A stretch of DNA of 64,000 nucleotides from Calditrichota bacterium (GTDB lineage Bacteria; Zhuqueibacterota; Zhuqueibacteria; Zhuqueibacterales; Geothermadaptataceae), in NCBI GenBank assembly GCA_008501765.1, contig QQUE01000012.1:124001-188000 (forward strand). Direction: 5' to 3'. The position numbers were made by a program, and so were the translations under genes. The notes beneath the pieces were generated by a model. That model did not search any database. It was not told the DNA's origin and saw only the letters and a list, made by a program, of their open reading frames with translations. This document shows, piece after piece, positions 43,243 through 52,079 of this stretch; the stretch's first letter is position 1, and each line of letters starts with the position of its first letter.

Positions 43243-45789
43243 ATGCGGAAACCAATTTTATTGTTCATCGCTATTTTCTTGATTTTTACTGGCTTGTGCA
43301 ATCCTGTATTTGGAAGTGAAAATGAAAAATCTGACATCGGGCCTCTGGATTGGCCGGAGCCACAAATTGAAAATAGACCCGGAACTTACTGGTGGTGGAT
43401 GGGCAGCGCGGTGGACGAAAAGAACATCACCTGGAATCTTGAGACGATGCACAAAGCAGGTATGGGCGGCGCTACGATAGTGCCAATCTATGGAGTCAAA
43501 GGATACGAAGACAGGTATATCCAGCATCTTTCGCCAAAGTGGGTTGAGATGCTGCAGCACGCCGTGAAAGAGGCGCAGCGACTTGACATGTGGGTGGATA
43601 TGACAACGGGAACCGGCTGGCCGTTTGGCGGCCCGATGATTTCCGAATCAAATTGCGATCTCACTGTATTTTTAAACGACGGGACATTGGCGACAAAATT
43701 TTCCGGAAGAAATGTCAAACGCGCAGCCCCGGGCGGCGAAGGAATGGCGATCAATCCTTACTCAAGCAGCGCTATGGCCACCTACCTCAGGCATTTCGAC
43801 GAGGCCTTTGCTAAACAAAATCTCGTGCTGCCGCGCGCCATGTACCACGATTCCTTTGAATTCAAAGGCAACTGGCGTGTCGAATTTCCCGAGGAATTTA
43901 AAAGGCGCCGCGGTTACGATCTGCTAAGCCATGTGCCGGCACTTTTTGGCGATGGCAATCCGGAAACCGTCGCACGCATTAAAAGTGATTATCGGGAAAC
44001 TCTGTCTGATTTGCATCTGGAATATATGCAAACCTGGGTGAAATGGGCTGAGAGATGGGGCTGCACAACGCGCAATCAGGCGCACGGGGCGCCGGCCAAT
44101 CTGCTGGATCTTTATGCGGCCAGCGGCATTCCAGAGACCGAAACTTTTGGCGCCACACCCTTTAAAATTCCCGGTATTCGCCGGGACAGCACCAATATTC
44201 GCAGCGATTTTCCGCAGCCTCTGATAAACAGTATGGCCTCTTCTGCCGCCCACGTGGCAGGCAAAAACCTGATCGCGGCGGAAACCTGCACCTGGGTGCG
44301 CAATCACTTCCACAGCACCCTATCACAGATCAAACCGGAAATCGACCAGCTTTTTCTCAACGGTATCAATCATATTTTTTTTCACGGCACCGCGTACAGC
44401 CCGGCTGACGCACCGTGGCCGGGGTGGCTGTTTTACGCCTCACTGGAATACAATCCGCGGAATGCAATCTGGCACGACGCCCCATTTTTGAATGATTATA
44501 TCACCCGTTGTCAATCCATTCTTCAGTCCGGAAAGCCCGACAATCAGGTTGCTCTTTACTGGCCAATTTATGATTTGTGGCACGCCGTTGATGGCATGCA
44601 ACAACAACTCACAGTCCACCATCCCGAATGGCTCACAGAATCCGCCTGTGGAAAAACAGCAGCCGATTTTAAAAAAAATGGTATCGCATTTGATTTCATT
44701 TCCGACCGCCAGTTAATCGCTGGCATGGCAAAATCATATCCAGCAATCGTTGTTCCGAGCACAAAATATATTCCTTTGGCGACCATTGAAAAGTTACTGG
44801 CCATCGCCGATACCAGGCAAATTGTGATTTTTCTCGACAGCTTGCTTGCGGATGTACCAGGATATTTTAAAGCCAAACAATGCCGGGCTGAGCTAAAAAA
44901 ACTATATTTCGAGCGAAAACCAACCGTGGTCGAATCCAAAAATTTGCACAAATACCTTGCGGCAGCTGACGTGATAATCGAACCGATGAAAATGGCGGGA
45001 TTGGATTTCATTCGCCGGAAGCACGAAGAGGGATACCATTATTTTATCGCGAATATGAGTGCGGAAGCGGTGGACGGCTGGATTACACTTGGCGTGCAAC
45101 TCAAAAACGCAGTTATCCTGAATCCGTTATCGGCGGAAACAGGTATCGCCAGCCAGCGCGGCGCTAATGAGATTTACCTGCAACTCCTGCCCGGGGAAAC
45201 GCGAGTCATTCGTACTTTTACAAATCAACAAGTTGACGGCAAACCGTGGCCATCACTTTCAAAAAGCACAGATACTTCCATTGAGATTACAGGAAATTGG
45301 CAGGTTGATTTTCTCGAGGGTGGTCCCAAAATTCCGGCTCCCTTCAAAACGAATGAGCTAAAATCCTGGACTGAACTGGGTGATACTAAAGCACAGCGAT
45401 TTGCCGGCACCGCTCGCTATGCGATTGATTTTGATATGCCTGCAACAAAAAACGATGACTGGATTATCGATCTCGGTGAGGTGCGGGAAAGTGCGCGGGT
45501 AATTCTCAATGGTAAAAATGTAGCTGCGTTGTGGAGTATTCCGTACCGCGCGCCATTGCGCGGTCATCTCAAACTGGGGAAAAACCGGTTGGAAATTGAA
45601 GTGACAAATTTGTCGGCCAATCGTATACGTGACCTGGATATCCGGGGTGTGGATTGGAAAATTTTTCGAGACATAAATTTCGTCGATCACAATTATCAAA
45701 AATTTGATGCCTCGAAATGGCCGCTTACGCCCTCCGGGCTTTTGGGTCCTGTTCGGTTGATTCCAATGAAAAAAGTTAAGCCGCTATAA
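43243..45789 (+). CDS. GH106-like alpha-L-rhamnosidase family glycoside hydrolase
   Basis: 848 residues. Signal peptide, then the signature opening PGTYWWWMGSAVDEKNITWNLETMHKAGMGGATIVPIYG of GH106-type (GH2/GH42-like TIM barrel) enzymes, followed by WVDMTTGTGWPFGGP, YHDSFEF, AHGAPANLLDLYAA and ETFGATPF. C-terminal beta domains include IDLGEVRESARVILNGKNVAALWSIPYRAPL, a galactose-binding-like sugar module. GH106 enzymes release alpha-L-rhamnose from plant or bacterial polysaccharides. No T9SS domain is present, so it is likely periplasmic. It is in an operon with the tandem hydrolase. Confidence 0.8.
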   Translation: MRKPILLFIAIFLIFTGLCNPVFGSENEKSDIGPLDWPEPQIENRPGTYWWWMGSAVDEKNITWNLETMHKAGMGGATIVPIYGVKGYEDRYIQHLSPKWVEMLQHAVKEAQRLDMWVDMTTGTGWPFGGPMISESNCDLTVFLNDGTLATKFSGRNVKRAAPGGEGMAINPYSSSAMATYLRHFDEAFAKQNLVLPRAMYHDSFEFKGNWRVEFPEEFKRRRGYDLLSHVPALFGDGNPETVARIKSDYRETLSDLHLEYMQTWVKWAERWGCTTRNQAHGAPANLLDLYAASGIPETETFGATPFKIPGIRRDSTNIRSDFPQPLINSMASSAAHVAGKNLIAAETCTWVRNHFHSTLSQIKPEIDQLFLNGINHIFFHGTAYSPADAPWPGWLFYASLEYNPRNAIWHDAPFLNDYITRCQSILQSGKPDNQVALYWPIYDLWHAVDGMQQQLTVHHPEWLTESACGKTAADFKKNGIAFDFISDRQLIAGMAKSYPAIVVPSTKYIPLATIEKLLAIADTRQIVIFLDSLLADVPGYFKAKQCRAELKKLYFERKPTVVESKNLHKYLAAADVIIEPMKMAGLDFIRRKHEEGYHYFIANMSAEAVDGWITLGVQLKNAVILNPLSAETGIASQRGANEIYLQLLPGETRVIRTFTNQQVDGKPWPSLSKSTDTSIEITGNWQVDFLEGGPKIPAPFKTNELKSWTELGDTKAQRFAGTARYAIDFDMPATKNDDWIIDLGEVRESARVILNGKNVAALWSIPYRAPLRGHLKLGKNRLEIEVTNLSANRIRDLDIRGVDWKIFRDINFVDHNYQKFDASKWPLTPSGLLGPVRLIPMKKVKPL

Positions 45790-45994
45790 AACTATAACGA
45801 TCGAAAACAGGCGCAGATTTTAACAGGTTAACTGAATTTGCGCATATTTTTCCGACCGATATCCTTTCAGCGAATTAACAGGCCCGGTGGATTTTGTGCC
45901 CGAATAAAATTTGACGAAATTATAGTATGAATGACAAACGATCTTAAACAAAAATTTATGTACTAAATCATATTTCAGGATTTATTACATAAAA

Positions 45995-46447
45995 TTACTC
46001 AAAAGTATTTCCGTACAATGTGAGAAGTTCGGTTATTTCTTTATGAGTTTTATGTGCATGGTCGAGCTCAACCCCTTCTTTTAAAGCCGCTATCTTAGGA
46101 ATAAAATCTGCTAAAAAAGCATGCAACTGATCGTGAGCTTCTCCCTGCATCGTACAGCCTTTGATCAGGCCATTGAGTTCAGTATCAAGCGATTTTCCCA
46201 GCTTCTGAAAATCTGCGATGGCTTTTAATTCATTATTTTCTGCGACAAGTTGATTAATATTTTGAATTGACTGGCGCGTGTGGTCATCCATTTGCCACTT
46301 TTTGCCGTTGTTCAATTTTAATTCTGCAGCTCCGTGATTCTCATGATTTTCTCCTGCCTGGTCATGAGATTTTCCGTGATCGTGGCTATCACAGGAAAAT
46401 GATATTCCTGCGAAAATGAGCAAAATTCCGATGGACTTCATTCGCAT
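45995..46447 (-). CDS. Small His-rich lipoprotein divergent from an ArsR gene
   Basis: 150 residues. A lipobox ends GISFSC, immediately followed by a His-rich segment (DSHDHGKSHDQAGENHENHG). The rest is helical with a second Cys in LIKGCTMQGEAHDQLHAFL and a His-containing end (LDHAHKTHKEI). It is likely periplasmic and metal-binding. TAGGAG stands 9 bases before ATG 46447. It shares a divergent promoter region with an ArsR-family regulator, whose operator at 46598-46613 is well placed to control both. No closer family is recognised. Confidence 0.65.
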   Translation of the reverse strand: MRMKSIGILLIFAGISFSCDSHDHGKSHDQAGENHENHGAAELKLNNGKKWQMDDHTRQSIQNINQLVAENNELKAIADFQKLGKSLDTELNGLIKGCTMQGEAHDQLHAFLADFIPKIAALKEGVELDHAHKTHKEITELLTLYGNTFE

Positions 46448-46592
46448 TTTCTGATTCTCCTATTGGTTTTTTTTATTAAAATTATCACTCACGATTTGCA
46501 AAGAATGATACTCAACCAATGTATTAATATCAAGTTTAATTACGGGGAAAGTTTTCATAAATCCATAAAATACAAAATGTCCAAAATTTTAA

Positions 46593-46628
46593 TTGACAAA
46601 TATGCGCATATTTGCATATATTCAGGCC
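46593..46628 (+). promoter_or_regulatory. ArsR promoter with overlapping palindromic operator
   Basis: TTGACA (46593-46598), 18-base spacer, TATATT (46617-46622) give a sigma70-like promoter. The spacer contains the perfect 16-bp palindrome AAATATGCGCATATTT (46598-46613), typical in symmetry and position for ArsR/SmtB repressors. The predicted transcription start falls at or next to ATG 46629, so a leaderless message is possible. Confidence 0.65.
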
Positions 46629-46955
46629 ATGCTTCCAACTTACAACGAAATTAAATGCACTTTTGCCGAATGTTGCGACACTAAATTGATGAAAATTCTC
46701 AGTGAACCCATCCGCGTTGAATTGTATGCATTTCTTGTTTTCCACGGACAATCGGACATCAAAACTATTGCTGAGCATTTTGCCATCGACCGCTCCAATG
46801 TTTCCCGCCATTTGCAGATGATGGCCGATGCTGAAATACTGGAAAAATCAAAACAATCGCGGCACATTTACTACAAAGTCAACCTGGAATCGTTGGAGAG
46901 CCGTGTTCAAATTATGCTCGAAATGATACGCATGATCAAAGAACGCCGCGGATAA
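46629..46955 (+). CDS. ArsR/SmtB-family winged-helix repressor
   Basis: 108 residues from ATG 46629. Cys10, Cys15 and Cys16 (IKCTFAECC) precede the wHTH (MKILSEPIRVELYAFLVFHGQSDIKTIAEHFAIDRSNVSRHLQMMADAEILEKSKQSRHIYYKVN). N-terminal cysteines of this kind bind soft metals in CadC-like sensors, so a metal(loid) is a plausible inducer. The frame opens at 46593 with TTG, but that codon lies inside the promoter's -35 box, so it is not the start. Palindromic operators lie before this gene and before the downstream methyltransferase gene, which supports autoregulation. Confidence 0.85.
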   Translation: MLPTYNEIKCTFAECCDTKLMKILSEPIRVELYAFLVFHGQSDIKTIAEHFAIDRSNVSRHLQMMADAEILEKSKQSRHIYYKVNLESLESRVQIMLEMIRMIKERRG

Positions 46956-46980
46956 CTATTTTTTTGTCATCATCTGTGCG

Positions 46981-46994
46981 AATGTGCGCACATT
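46981..46994 (+). promoter_or_regulatory. Second ArsR-type operator
   Basis: AATGTGCGCACATT is a perfect 14-bp palindrome that differs only at symmetric positions from the core of the first site (AATATGCGCATATT). It lies 27 bases before the methyltransferase start, just after the arsR stop. Confidence 0.6.
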
Positions 46995-47020
46995 AACTCA
47001 TTAACTAAAAAGGAAAGAAA

Positions 47021-47683
47021 ATGCAATCAACGACAGCTACACTACATGCGCAAGTACCACAACATGAAATCATAAAATTATACAATTCCCTTGCCGGGAT
47101 TTATGATATCTGGGCATATCTCACGGAATTGAAAGCGAGGAAACGGGCGCTGGAGTTGGCCCACCTCAAAAATGGCGAGACCATTCTCGAGGTCGCTGTG
47201 GGCACCGGTGTCGCTTTCGCAGAAATGGTGAGGCAAAATCCGGACGGTTTTACGACAGGAATTGATATTTCAGAGGGCATGCTCGCAAAAGCTGAAAAAC
47301 GGATGGCAAGTTCAAAAACCACCAATTATAAACTGCAATTGGGCAGCGCCTTCGCACTGCCAGCGGCAGACAAATCCGTAGATATTTTGATGAACAATTA
47401 TATGTTTGACCTGCTGGAATTTGAGCAAATGGATCAGGCGCTGACTGAATTTAAACGCGTACTTAAACCCGGAGGTAAGCTCATTTTAATAAACATGACC
47501 ATCGGTGAAAAAACGGGGAGCGGCATATATCATCGGATTTATCAACTTTCCCCCAGACTCATGGGTGGTTGTCGCGGTGTGCGGTTATCGGATAAATTGG
47601 CCGAGCACGGATTTATAATTAAATCACGGGAATATTATCAACAGATGTTGTTTCCATCGGAGGTTATTTTAGCACAGATTTAA
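47021..47683 (+). CDS. Class I SAM-dependent methyltransferase (UbiE-like)
   Basis: 220 residues. A helix (IIKLYNSLAGIYDIWAYL) is followed by SAM motif I LEVAVGTGVAFAEM, motif II GIDISEGMLAKAEKRM, LGSAFALPAADKSVDIL and KPGGKLILINMTIGEK. These match the UbiE/ menaquinone methyltransferase-like class. It lacks the conserved Cys set of arsenite methyltransferase ArsM (only one Cys, in GGCRG), so ArsM is unlikely. AAAGGAAAG precedes the ATG. Its operator and position suggest control by the upstream ArsR repressor. The substrate is unknown. Confidence 0.82.
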   Translation: MQSTTATLHAQVPQHEIIKLYNSLAGIYDIWAYLTELKARKRALELAHLKNGETILEVAVGTGVAFAEMVRQNPDGFTTGIDISEGMLAKAEKRMASSKTTNYKLQLGSAFALPAADKSVDILMNNYMFDLLEFEQMDQALTEFKRVLKPGGKLILINMTIGEKTGSGIYHRIYQLSPRLMGGCRGVRLSDKLAEHGFIIKSREYYQQMLFPSEVILAQI

Positions 47684-47782
47684 TATTGATCGAATTTTTA
47701 ATACGAAAGTCTTGTTCTCAAAGAGTAAATTGTATATTTTCAAATAGTAAGTAAATATTGAACAAAATACAGGTGAACTTGA

Positions 47783-48421
47783 ATGCGGATTAAAAATTCT
47801 TTTTTACTATTTTGTAGCTTCATCATCCTGAATTTAGGAATCGACACCCCGGTACACGCACAATTCTTCGATGGAGGCGAAGCAACGCCGCGCTTGATGT
47901 TGGGTGGAGCCATTGGTAATTTTCGCGTATCTTACGAGGATTTTAAAAAAGTATATGGCGAGCGTTCCGGCAGTTCAAACGGTGGATTTGCCTCATTTTT
48001 AGTGAAAGTTCCCTACAATGTCATCATAAAATACCGGGAATTCCAGAAAACCGGGACCTACACTCCCGACGATATTACCTATAACTTGGACTGGAACCAG
48101 CGTATTATCAATGTTGGTTTGCGCTATTTTCGACCGGGGAAAAAAGGCTTCTCCAACCATTTCGGCTTTGGATTTGCAATTATCAAAATTGAAGAAAAAG
48201 GGGAATTCAGCCTTTTCGATAGTGAAAACCGCGCCCCGAAAACAAATGACGCCGGCGGTTTTTTCCTCGATTTTGGTGTCCACTACACATTCAACCGCTT
48301 TGTGGAAATATTTACCGAAATGGAAATTACCTCTGCGGGAATTGAAGGCAAAAGCGGTTTTGAGGGAAGCAGCGTCGGCGGCTATTATTTTTCGTTCGGT
48401 GTAGCGGTCATGCCGTTTTAA
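47783..48421 (+). CDS. Outer-membrane beta-barrel protein
   Basis: 212 residues with a signal peptide cleaving near PVHAQ and repeated amphipathic strands (LMLGGAIGNFRVSYEDF, FLVKVPYNVIIKYREF, IINVGLRYF, FSNHFGFGFAIIKI, GFFLDFGVHYTF, GGYYFSFGVAVMPF) that end with Phe. It is an OmpW/OmpA-like small barrel. It starts 100 bases after the methyltransferase gene and ends at a strong hairpin, so it may close the ArsR-controlled unit. Confidence 0.72.
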   Translation: MRIKNSFLLFCSFIILNLGIDTPVHAQFFDGGEATPRLMLGGAIGNFRVSYEDFKKVYGERSGSSNGGFASFLVKVPYNVIIKYREFQKTGTYTPDDITYNLDWNQRIINVGLRYFRPGKKGFSNHFGFGFAIIKIEEKGEFSLFDSENRAPKTNDAGGFFLDFGVHYTFNRFVEIFTEMEITSAGIEGKSGFEGSSVGGYYFSFGVAVMPF

Positions 48422-48443
48422 ATTCATTGTTTTTCAAATTTAA

Positions 48444-48466
48444 AAAGGCCTCGACTTGAGGCCTTT
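48444..48466. terminator. Bidirectional rho-independent terminator
   Basis: AAAGGCCTC (48444-48452), loop GACTT, GAGGCCTTT (48458-48466); A and T tracts flank it. It separates the barrel gene (+, stop 48421) from the acyl-CoA dehydrogenase gene (-, stop 48515). Confidence 0.82.
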
Positions 48467-48514
48467 ATTTGACTTAAATTTATATTGAAAAACGGTTGCG
48501 ACAGGCTGTACTAC

Positions 48515-50320
48515 TTAAATCAACAAGTCATCATCCTTTAAAACTGTAAGATTTTCCCCACTGGTAATGGCAGCGGCAAGGGCTTCTGTTTTTGGCAACT
48601 CGTAAACATAGAAAAATTTCAGCGTGTGCAATTTGCTCTGATAGAATTTCAGATCATCGCCCTGTTTTTCCTGGGCTTGTAAAACTTTGTTGGCAGTGAT
48701 CCCCTGCTTCAACCACTGCCACGCAATGGCAACCAGGCTGAACATTTGCTGATATGGCGTCGCATCAGCGAGGAACAATTCGATATCGCCAGTCGCGGCA
48801 ATTTTGCCAAGATGTTTGGTGACACCAACCAATTTTTCCACTTCAGATTTTAGTTGGCCGGCATATTTTTGCAGCTCAGGCATGTCGGCCGCTTCGGCCA
48901 TCGTTTGTTGCATCTCACCCAAAAATAATTTAAATGCCAAACCTTTGTTTAACTGTACTTTCCTGCCCAGCAAATCCAGAGATTGCATGCCGGTTGTACC
49001 CTCATAAATTGACATGATGCGGATATCGCGGTAATATTGCTCCAGCGGATAATCCTCACAAAATCCGGAGCCGCCGAGAACTTGCAGTCCATGGGAAACG
49101 GACTGGATTCCGGCATCGGCGGGGAAAGTTTTCACCAGCGGAGTGAGCAATTCCAGCAGCAGGTAATATTTTTCTTTTTCTTCGCCGTCAGACACGGCGT
49201 GCAAATCTTCGTAGCGTGTGCACTGCAAAACCAGGCTCAATCCACCCTCTGCAATCGCTTTTTGCATGAAAAGCATGCGCCGGATATCAGGGTGATTGAC
49301 AATTTCTGTTTGCGGCAAAGTCAGGTCGCGGTCATTCCAGCGTCGTCCTTGTGTGCGTTCGCGGGCAAATTCCAAAGATGCATGATACGCAGCCGATGCG
49401 ATCCCGGCTCCGTGGCTGCCGACACTGATGCGTGAGGCGTTCATCATTTGAAACATGTACGCCAAACCGTGGTGCGGCTCCCCGACGAGATAACCGTGGC
49501 AATTGTCGTCATCGCCCAATGCCAATTGCGTTGTGACATATCCCCGCTGCCCCAGTTTATGAAATATTCCGGCTGTTGCTACACCGTTTGGTTGCAATTT
49601 TCCGTCTGCTCCAACACGGCTTTTGGGTACGACAAAAAGCGATATGCCTTTTGCCCCCGCAGGTGCGCCTTCAATTTTGGCCAATGTCAGATGCACGACA
49701 TTTTCGATCCCTTCATAATCACCAGCCGAAATAAACGTTTTGGTGCCTTTGATTTGGTAATGCCCCGCATAAGTTGGAACCGCAATGGTTGTGATATCTG
49801 AAAGCGAACTGCCTGCCTGAGGTTCGGTGAGGGCCATTGTGCCCTGCCATTTTCCGGTGAGCATTTTTTCCAAATAAGTTTCTATTAACTCTTCATTCCC
49901 GAAGGAAATAATTAAACCGGCGGCGCCCATTGTCAAGCTCGGATAACCATTGAGGTTATTGTTAGCTGCCGCGAAAATATATTCATTTAAAATGGCGACC
50001 ATATGCGGTAGCTGCATGCCACCCACCTCCACAGGATACGGCGCGCCAATCCAGCCATTTTCACCCATCATTTGCATTACTTTGAGAATTTGCGGATGCA
50101 CCTTGACTTTGCCGTTTTCGTATTGCACCTCAAAGCGATCGCATTCTTCGAGATAGGGAAATAAGTATTCATCAGCCAGCTCCTTGAGCGTATCGATAAT
50201 CATATCGATGGAATCACCATCGTAATCAGCATAAAGCGGGTATTGCATCAAATCTTCAACGCGATGCACATCGTGCAGCAAGAATTTGATATTTTGCAGA
50301 CTTACATATTCGGATGCCAT
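48515..50320 (-). CDS. Long acyl-CoA dehydrogenase (about 600 residues)
   Basis: 601 residues, matching the large ACAD subgroup (FadE5/AidB/DmdC-like). The FAD/substrate region includes MALTEPQAGSSLSDI and TKTFISAGDYEG; the catalytic Glu lies in IMSIYEGTTGMQSLDLLGRK; a helical C-terminal extension (~470-601) is typical of this subgroup. It oxidises acyl-CoA to enoyl-CoA with electron transfer to ETF. GAAAGG precedes the ATG. Two palindromes with the half-site TGAAT lie upstream (50404-50451), suggesting control by a TetR-type regulator that is not in the window. A FadH-like reductase lies further right. Confidence 0.9.
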   Translation of the reverse strand: MASEYVSLQNIKFLLHDVHRVEDLMQYPLYADYDGDSIDMIIDTLKELADEYLFPYLEECDRFEVQYENGKVKVHPQILKVMQMMGENGWIGAPYPVEVGGMQLPHMVAILNEYIFAAANNNLNGYPSLTMGAAGLIISFGNEELIETYLEKMLTGKWQGTMALTEPQAGSSLSDITTIAVPTYAGHYQIKGTKTFISAGDYEGIENVVHLTLAKIEGAPAGAKGISLFVVPKSRVGADGKLQPNGVATAGIFHKLGQRGYVTTQLALGDDDNCHGYLVGEPHHGLAYMFQMMNASRISVGSHGAGIASAAYHASLEFARERTQGRRWNDRDLTLPQTEIVNHPDIRRMLFMQKAIAEGGLSLVLQCTRYEDLHAVSDGEEKEKYYLLLELLTPLVKTFPADAGIQSVSHGLQVLGGSGFCEDYPLEQYYRDIRIMSIYEGTTGMQSLDLLGRKVQLNKGLAFKLFLGEMQQTMAEAADMPELQKYAGQLKSEVEKLVGVTKHLGKIAATGDIELFLADATPYQQMFSLVAIAWQWLKQGITANKVLQAQEKQGDDLKFYQSKLHTLKFFYVYELPKTEALAAAITSGENLTVLKDDDLLI

Positions 50321-50804
50321 GTGTTAACCTTTCTGTTGGTAGGTTTAGAAAAGTTTGATTTTTTATTGCGAAAATATGCCGGATTTAATATCGAAAACAA
50401 AAGATGAATTCTTATTCATAATTTTTAAAATAAAAAATGAATAGCCATTCACAACAAAAAATATTCCCCACGGTTTAATTCAAAAAAATGAGTTAAATTC
50501 ATTCTCTTTGACAGCCTAAAAAATCGGCCAAAAACGGATATTCTATTCAACAAATTTAACAATTGCAAGCGCTCATTTCCCGCAAGGCAACGGGGCTTGC
50601 TATTTTTCGACATCCGGATTTGCAGCATTAGTACGGCAAAAATACCAACCGCATCGATTTCACCGGAAATTCTCCAAATGCCGAACACTTATGTTGAATT
50701 TCTTCAGATTTTATTTGCAAATTCACCAAACTTTTCTTATTCCTGCAAAAGGATTGATTGCGCTTTAATCCCAATAAAAACCAATAACCCAATATCCTTT
50801 GGCT
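50321..50804. promoter_or_regulatory. Divergent intergenic between acyl-CoA dehydrogenase and ABC permease
   Basis: About 480 AT-rich bases holding the operator pair described separately. A further palindrome-like segment GCAAGCGCTCATTTCCCGC...GGGGCTTGC is near 50565-50600. It should carry promoters in both directions. No gene is seen. Confidence 0.5.
50404..50451 (-). promoter_or_regulatory. Pair of TGAAT-N4-ATTCA operators upstream of the acyl-CoA dehydrogenase
   Basis: ATGAATTCTTATTCAT (50404-50419) and TGAATAGCCATTCA (50438-50451) share an identical half-site, the same N4 spacer, and are centred 33 bp apart (about three helical turns). A weaker site AATGA-N7-TCATT is at 50487-50503. They lie 84-183 bases upstream of the ATG. 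This fits a TetR-type fatty-acid repressor site by pattern only. Confidence 0.55.
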
Positions 50805-51794
50805 ATGAAAAAATCAGACCTGTCCCATATTTTTAAGTCGCGAATATTCGGTATTTTCCTCGCGTTCCTCTTGCTGTGCGCGGTAATCGGGATAACTGAA
50901 TATTTTATTAAAGACCTCCCTGTTTTTTTTAAAACTGCCAATTTAATGAACATTCTGCTGCAGGTTTCAATCAACGCCATTATGGCTGTGGGAATGACTT
51001 TTATAATTATAACTGCCGGAATCGATTTGTCTGTTGGTTCGGTGCTGGCCCTTTGCAATGTTGTCCTGGGTATCACAATGCTGCAATTCGCACCGGAAAG
51101 TGGCATTTTACAGCTCGGATTCGGAATTTTAGCTGCTCTCATTGCCGGGGGCGGGATCGGATATTTAAACGGCGCTGTTTCGGTAAAATGGCAAATCCCA
51201 CCATTTATCGTCACTTTGGGCACTCTCGGGGTTGCACGCGGCCTCGGCCTTTGGCTCATCGACAGCCAGACGAAAAACCTCATCGGGCAGGTAACGCCGG
51301 CCTTTTCATTTATCGGAAATGGGGTGGTTTTGGGAATACCATTCCCGGTTATCATAGCTCTGCTAACGATTATTCTCGGACATATTGTGCTCACGTATAC
51401 CCTTTTTGGCAAACACATCACAGCCATCGGCAGCAATGAAAACGCAGCCCGGCTCTGCGGGATTCGTGTTGGCTATAATAAAATTTGGGTGTATATTTTA
51501 GGGGGGCTGTTGGTCGCGGTTGCAGCCGTGATCCAAACCAGCCGGCTGGGTTCTGCCAATCCGACTATCGGCCAGGGATTTGAGCTTTACGCCATTGCTG
51601 CGGTAATAATCGGCGGCACCAATCTCATGGGCGGCGAGGGCAGCATTCTCGGTACACTTGTCGGCGCACTAATTATTGGCGTACTAAACAATGGCCTGAC
51701 TTTGATGAATATCCCCGATGAAATCAAGCAGATTATCATCGGATTGGTTATCATTTTTGCTGTAATGATCGACCGGATGCGGCAGAAAAAATAA
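50805..51794 (+). CDS. Sugar-type ABC transporter permease (RbsC-like)
   Basis: 329 residues with 8-10 membrane helices and the BPD_transp_2 family features: AVGMTFIIITAGIDLSVGS near the N-terminus and ELYAIAAVIIGGTNLMGGEGSILGTLVGALIIGVLNNGLTLM near the C-terminus. It would form a homodimeric channel for a monosaccharide or related solute. I chose ATG 50805 over TTG 50799. No ATP-binding (RbsA-like) gene lies next to it; the next gene is a matching substrate-binding lipoprotein, but a repeat-rich 540-bp gap separates them. The ATPase must be encoded elsewhere or be lost. Confidence 0.88.
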   Translation: MKKSDLSHIFKSRIFGIFLAFLLLCAVIGITEYFIKDLPVFFKTANLMNILLQVSINAIMAVGMTFIIITAGIDLSVGSVLALCNVVLGITMLQFAPESGILQLGFGILAALIAGGGIGYLNGAVSVKWQIPPFIVTLGTLGVARGLGLWLIDSQTKNLIGQVTPAFSFIGNGVVLGIPFPVIIALLTIILGHIVLTYTLFGKHITAIGSNENAARLCGIRVGYNKIWVYILGGLLVAVAAVIQTSRLGSANPTIGQGFELYAIAAVIIGGTNLMGGEGSILGTLVGALIIGVLNNGLTLMNIPDEIKQIIIGLVIIFAVMIDRMRQKK

Positions 51795-51854
51795 GAAAAA
51801 ACATGCACAATTGGTCGGCCTTTGAAATTGGATTTATGGGCATTGTTTCATAAA

Positions 51855-52022
51855 TTAACGTGAGTTCGATGTAAGCTGTAACATTCTTTACCAGGCATAA
51901 CTAAAATAGAGCGAAGGCGTCTCGCCGAGCGTTTCGTGCGTATCCTCGGCGGGACGCCTTCGGACTATATTCTAAAATTAATTCGTTTTGTCCCATTTCT
52001 TCTTATATCGAACTCACGTTAA
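51855..52022. mobile_element. Palindromic MITE-like element, copy A
   Basis: 168 bp with perfect 16-bp terminal inverted repeats TTAACGTGAGTTCGAT (51855-51870) and its complement (52007-52022). The ends carry TTAA, suggestive of a TTAA or TA target duplication. The centre is a large hairpin (AAGGCGTCTCGCCGAG... CTCGGCGGGACGCCTT). There is no ORF. Near-identical copies: 55994-56162 and 61616-61765, in the opposite orientation. Confidence 0.8.
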
Positions 52023-52079
52023 ATTAGGATAAAAATGAATACCCAGATGGAATGGTCAATTTAGTAAAAATTTTACTAA

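Noticed and set aside
47021-47683. Arsenite methyltransferase (ArsM) call for the methyltransferase
   Set aside because: The ArsR neighbour invites it, but the three or four conserved cysteines of ArsM are absent.
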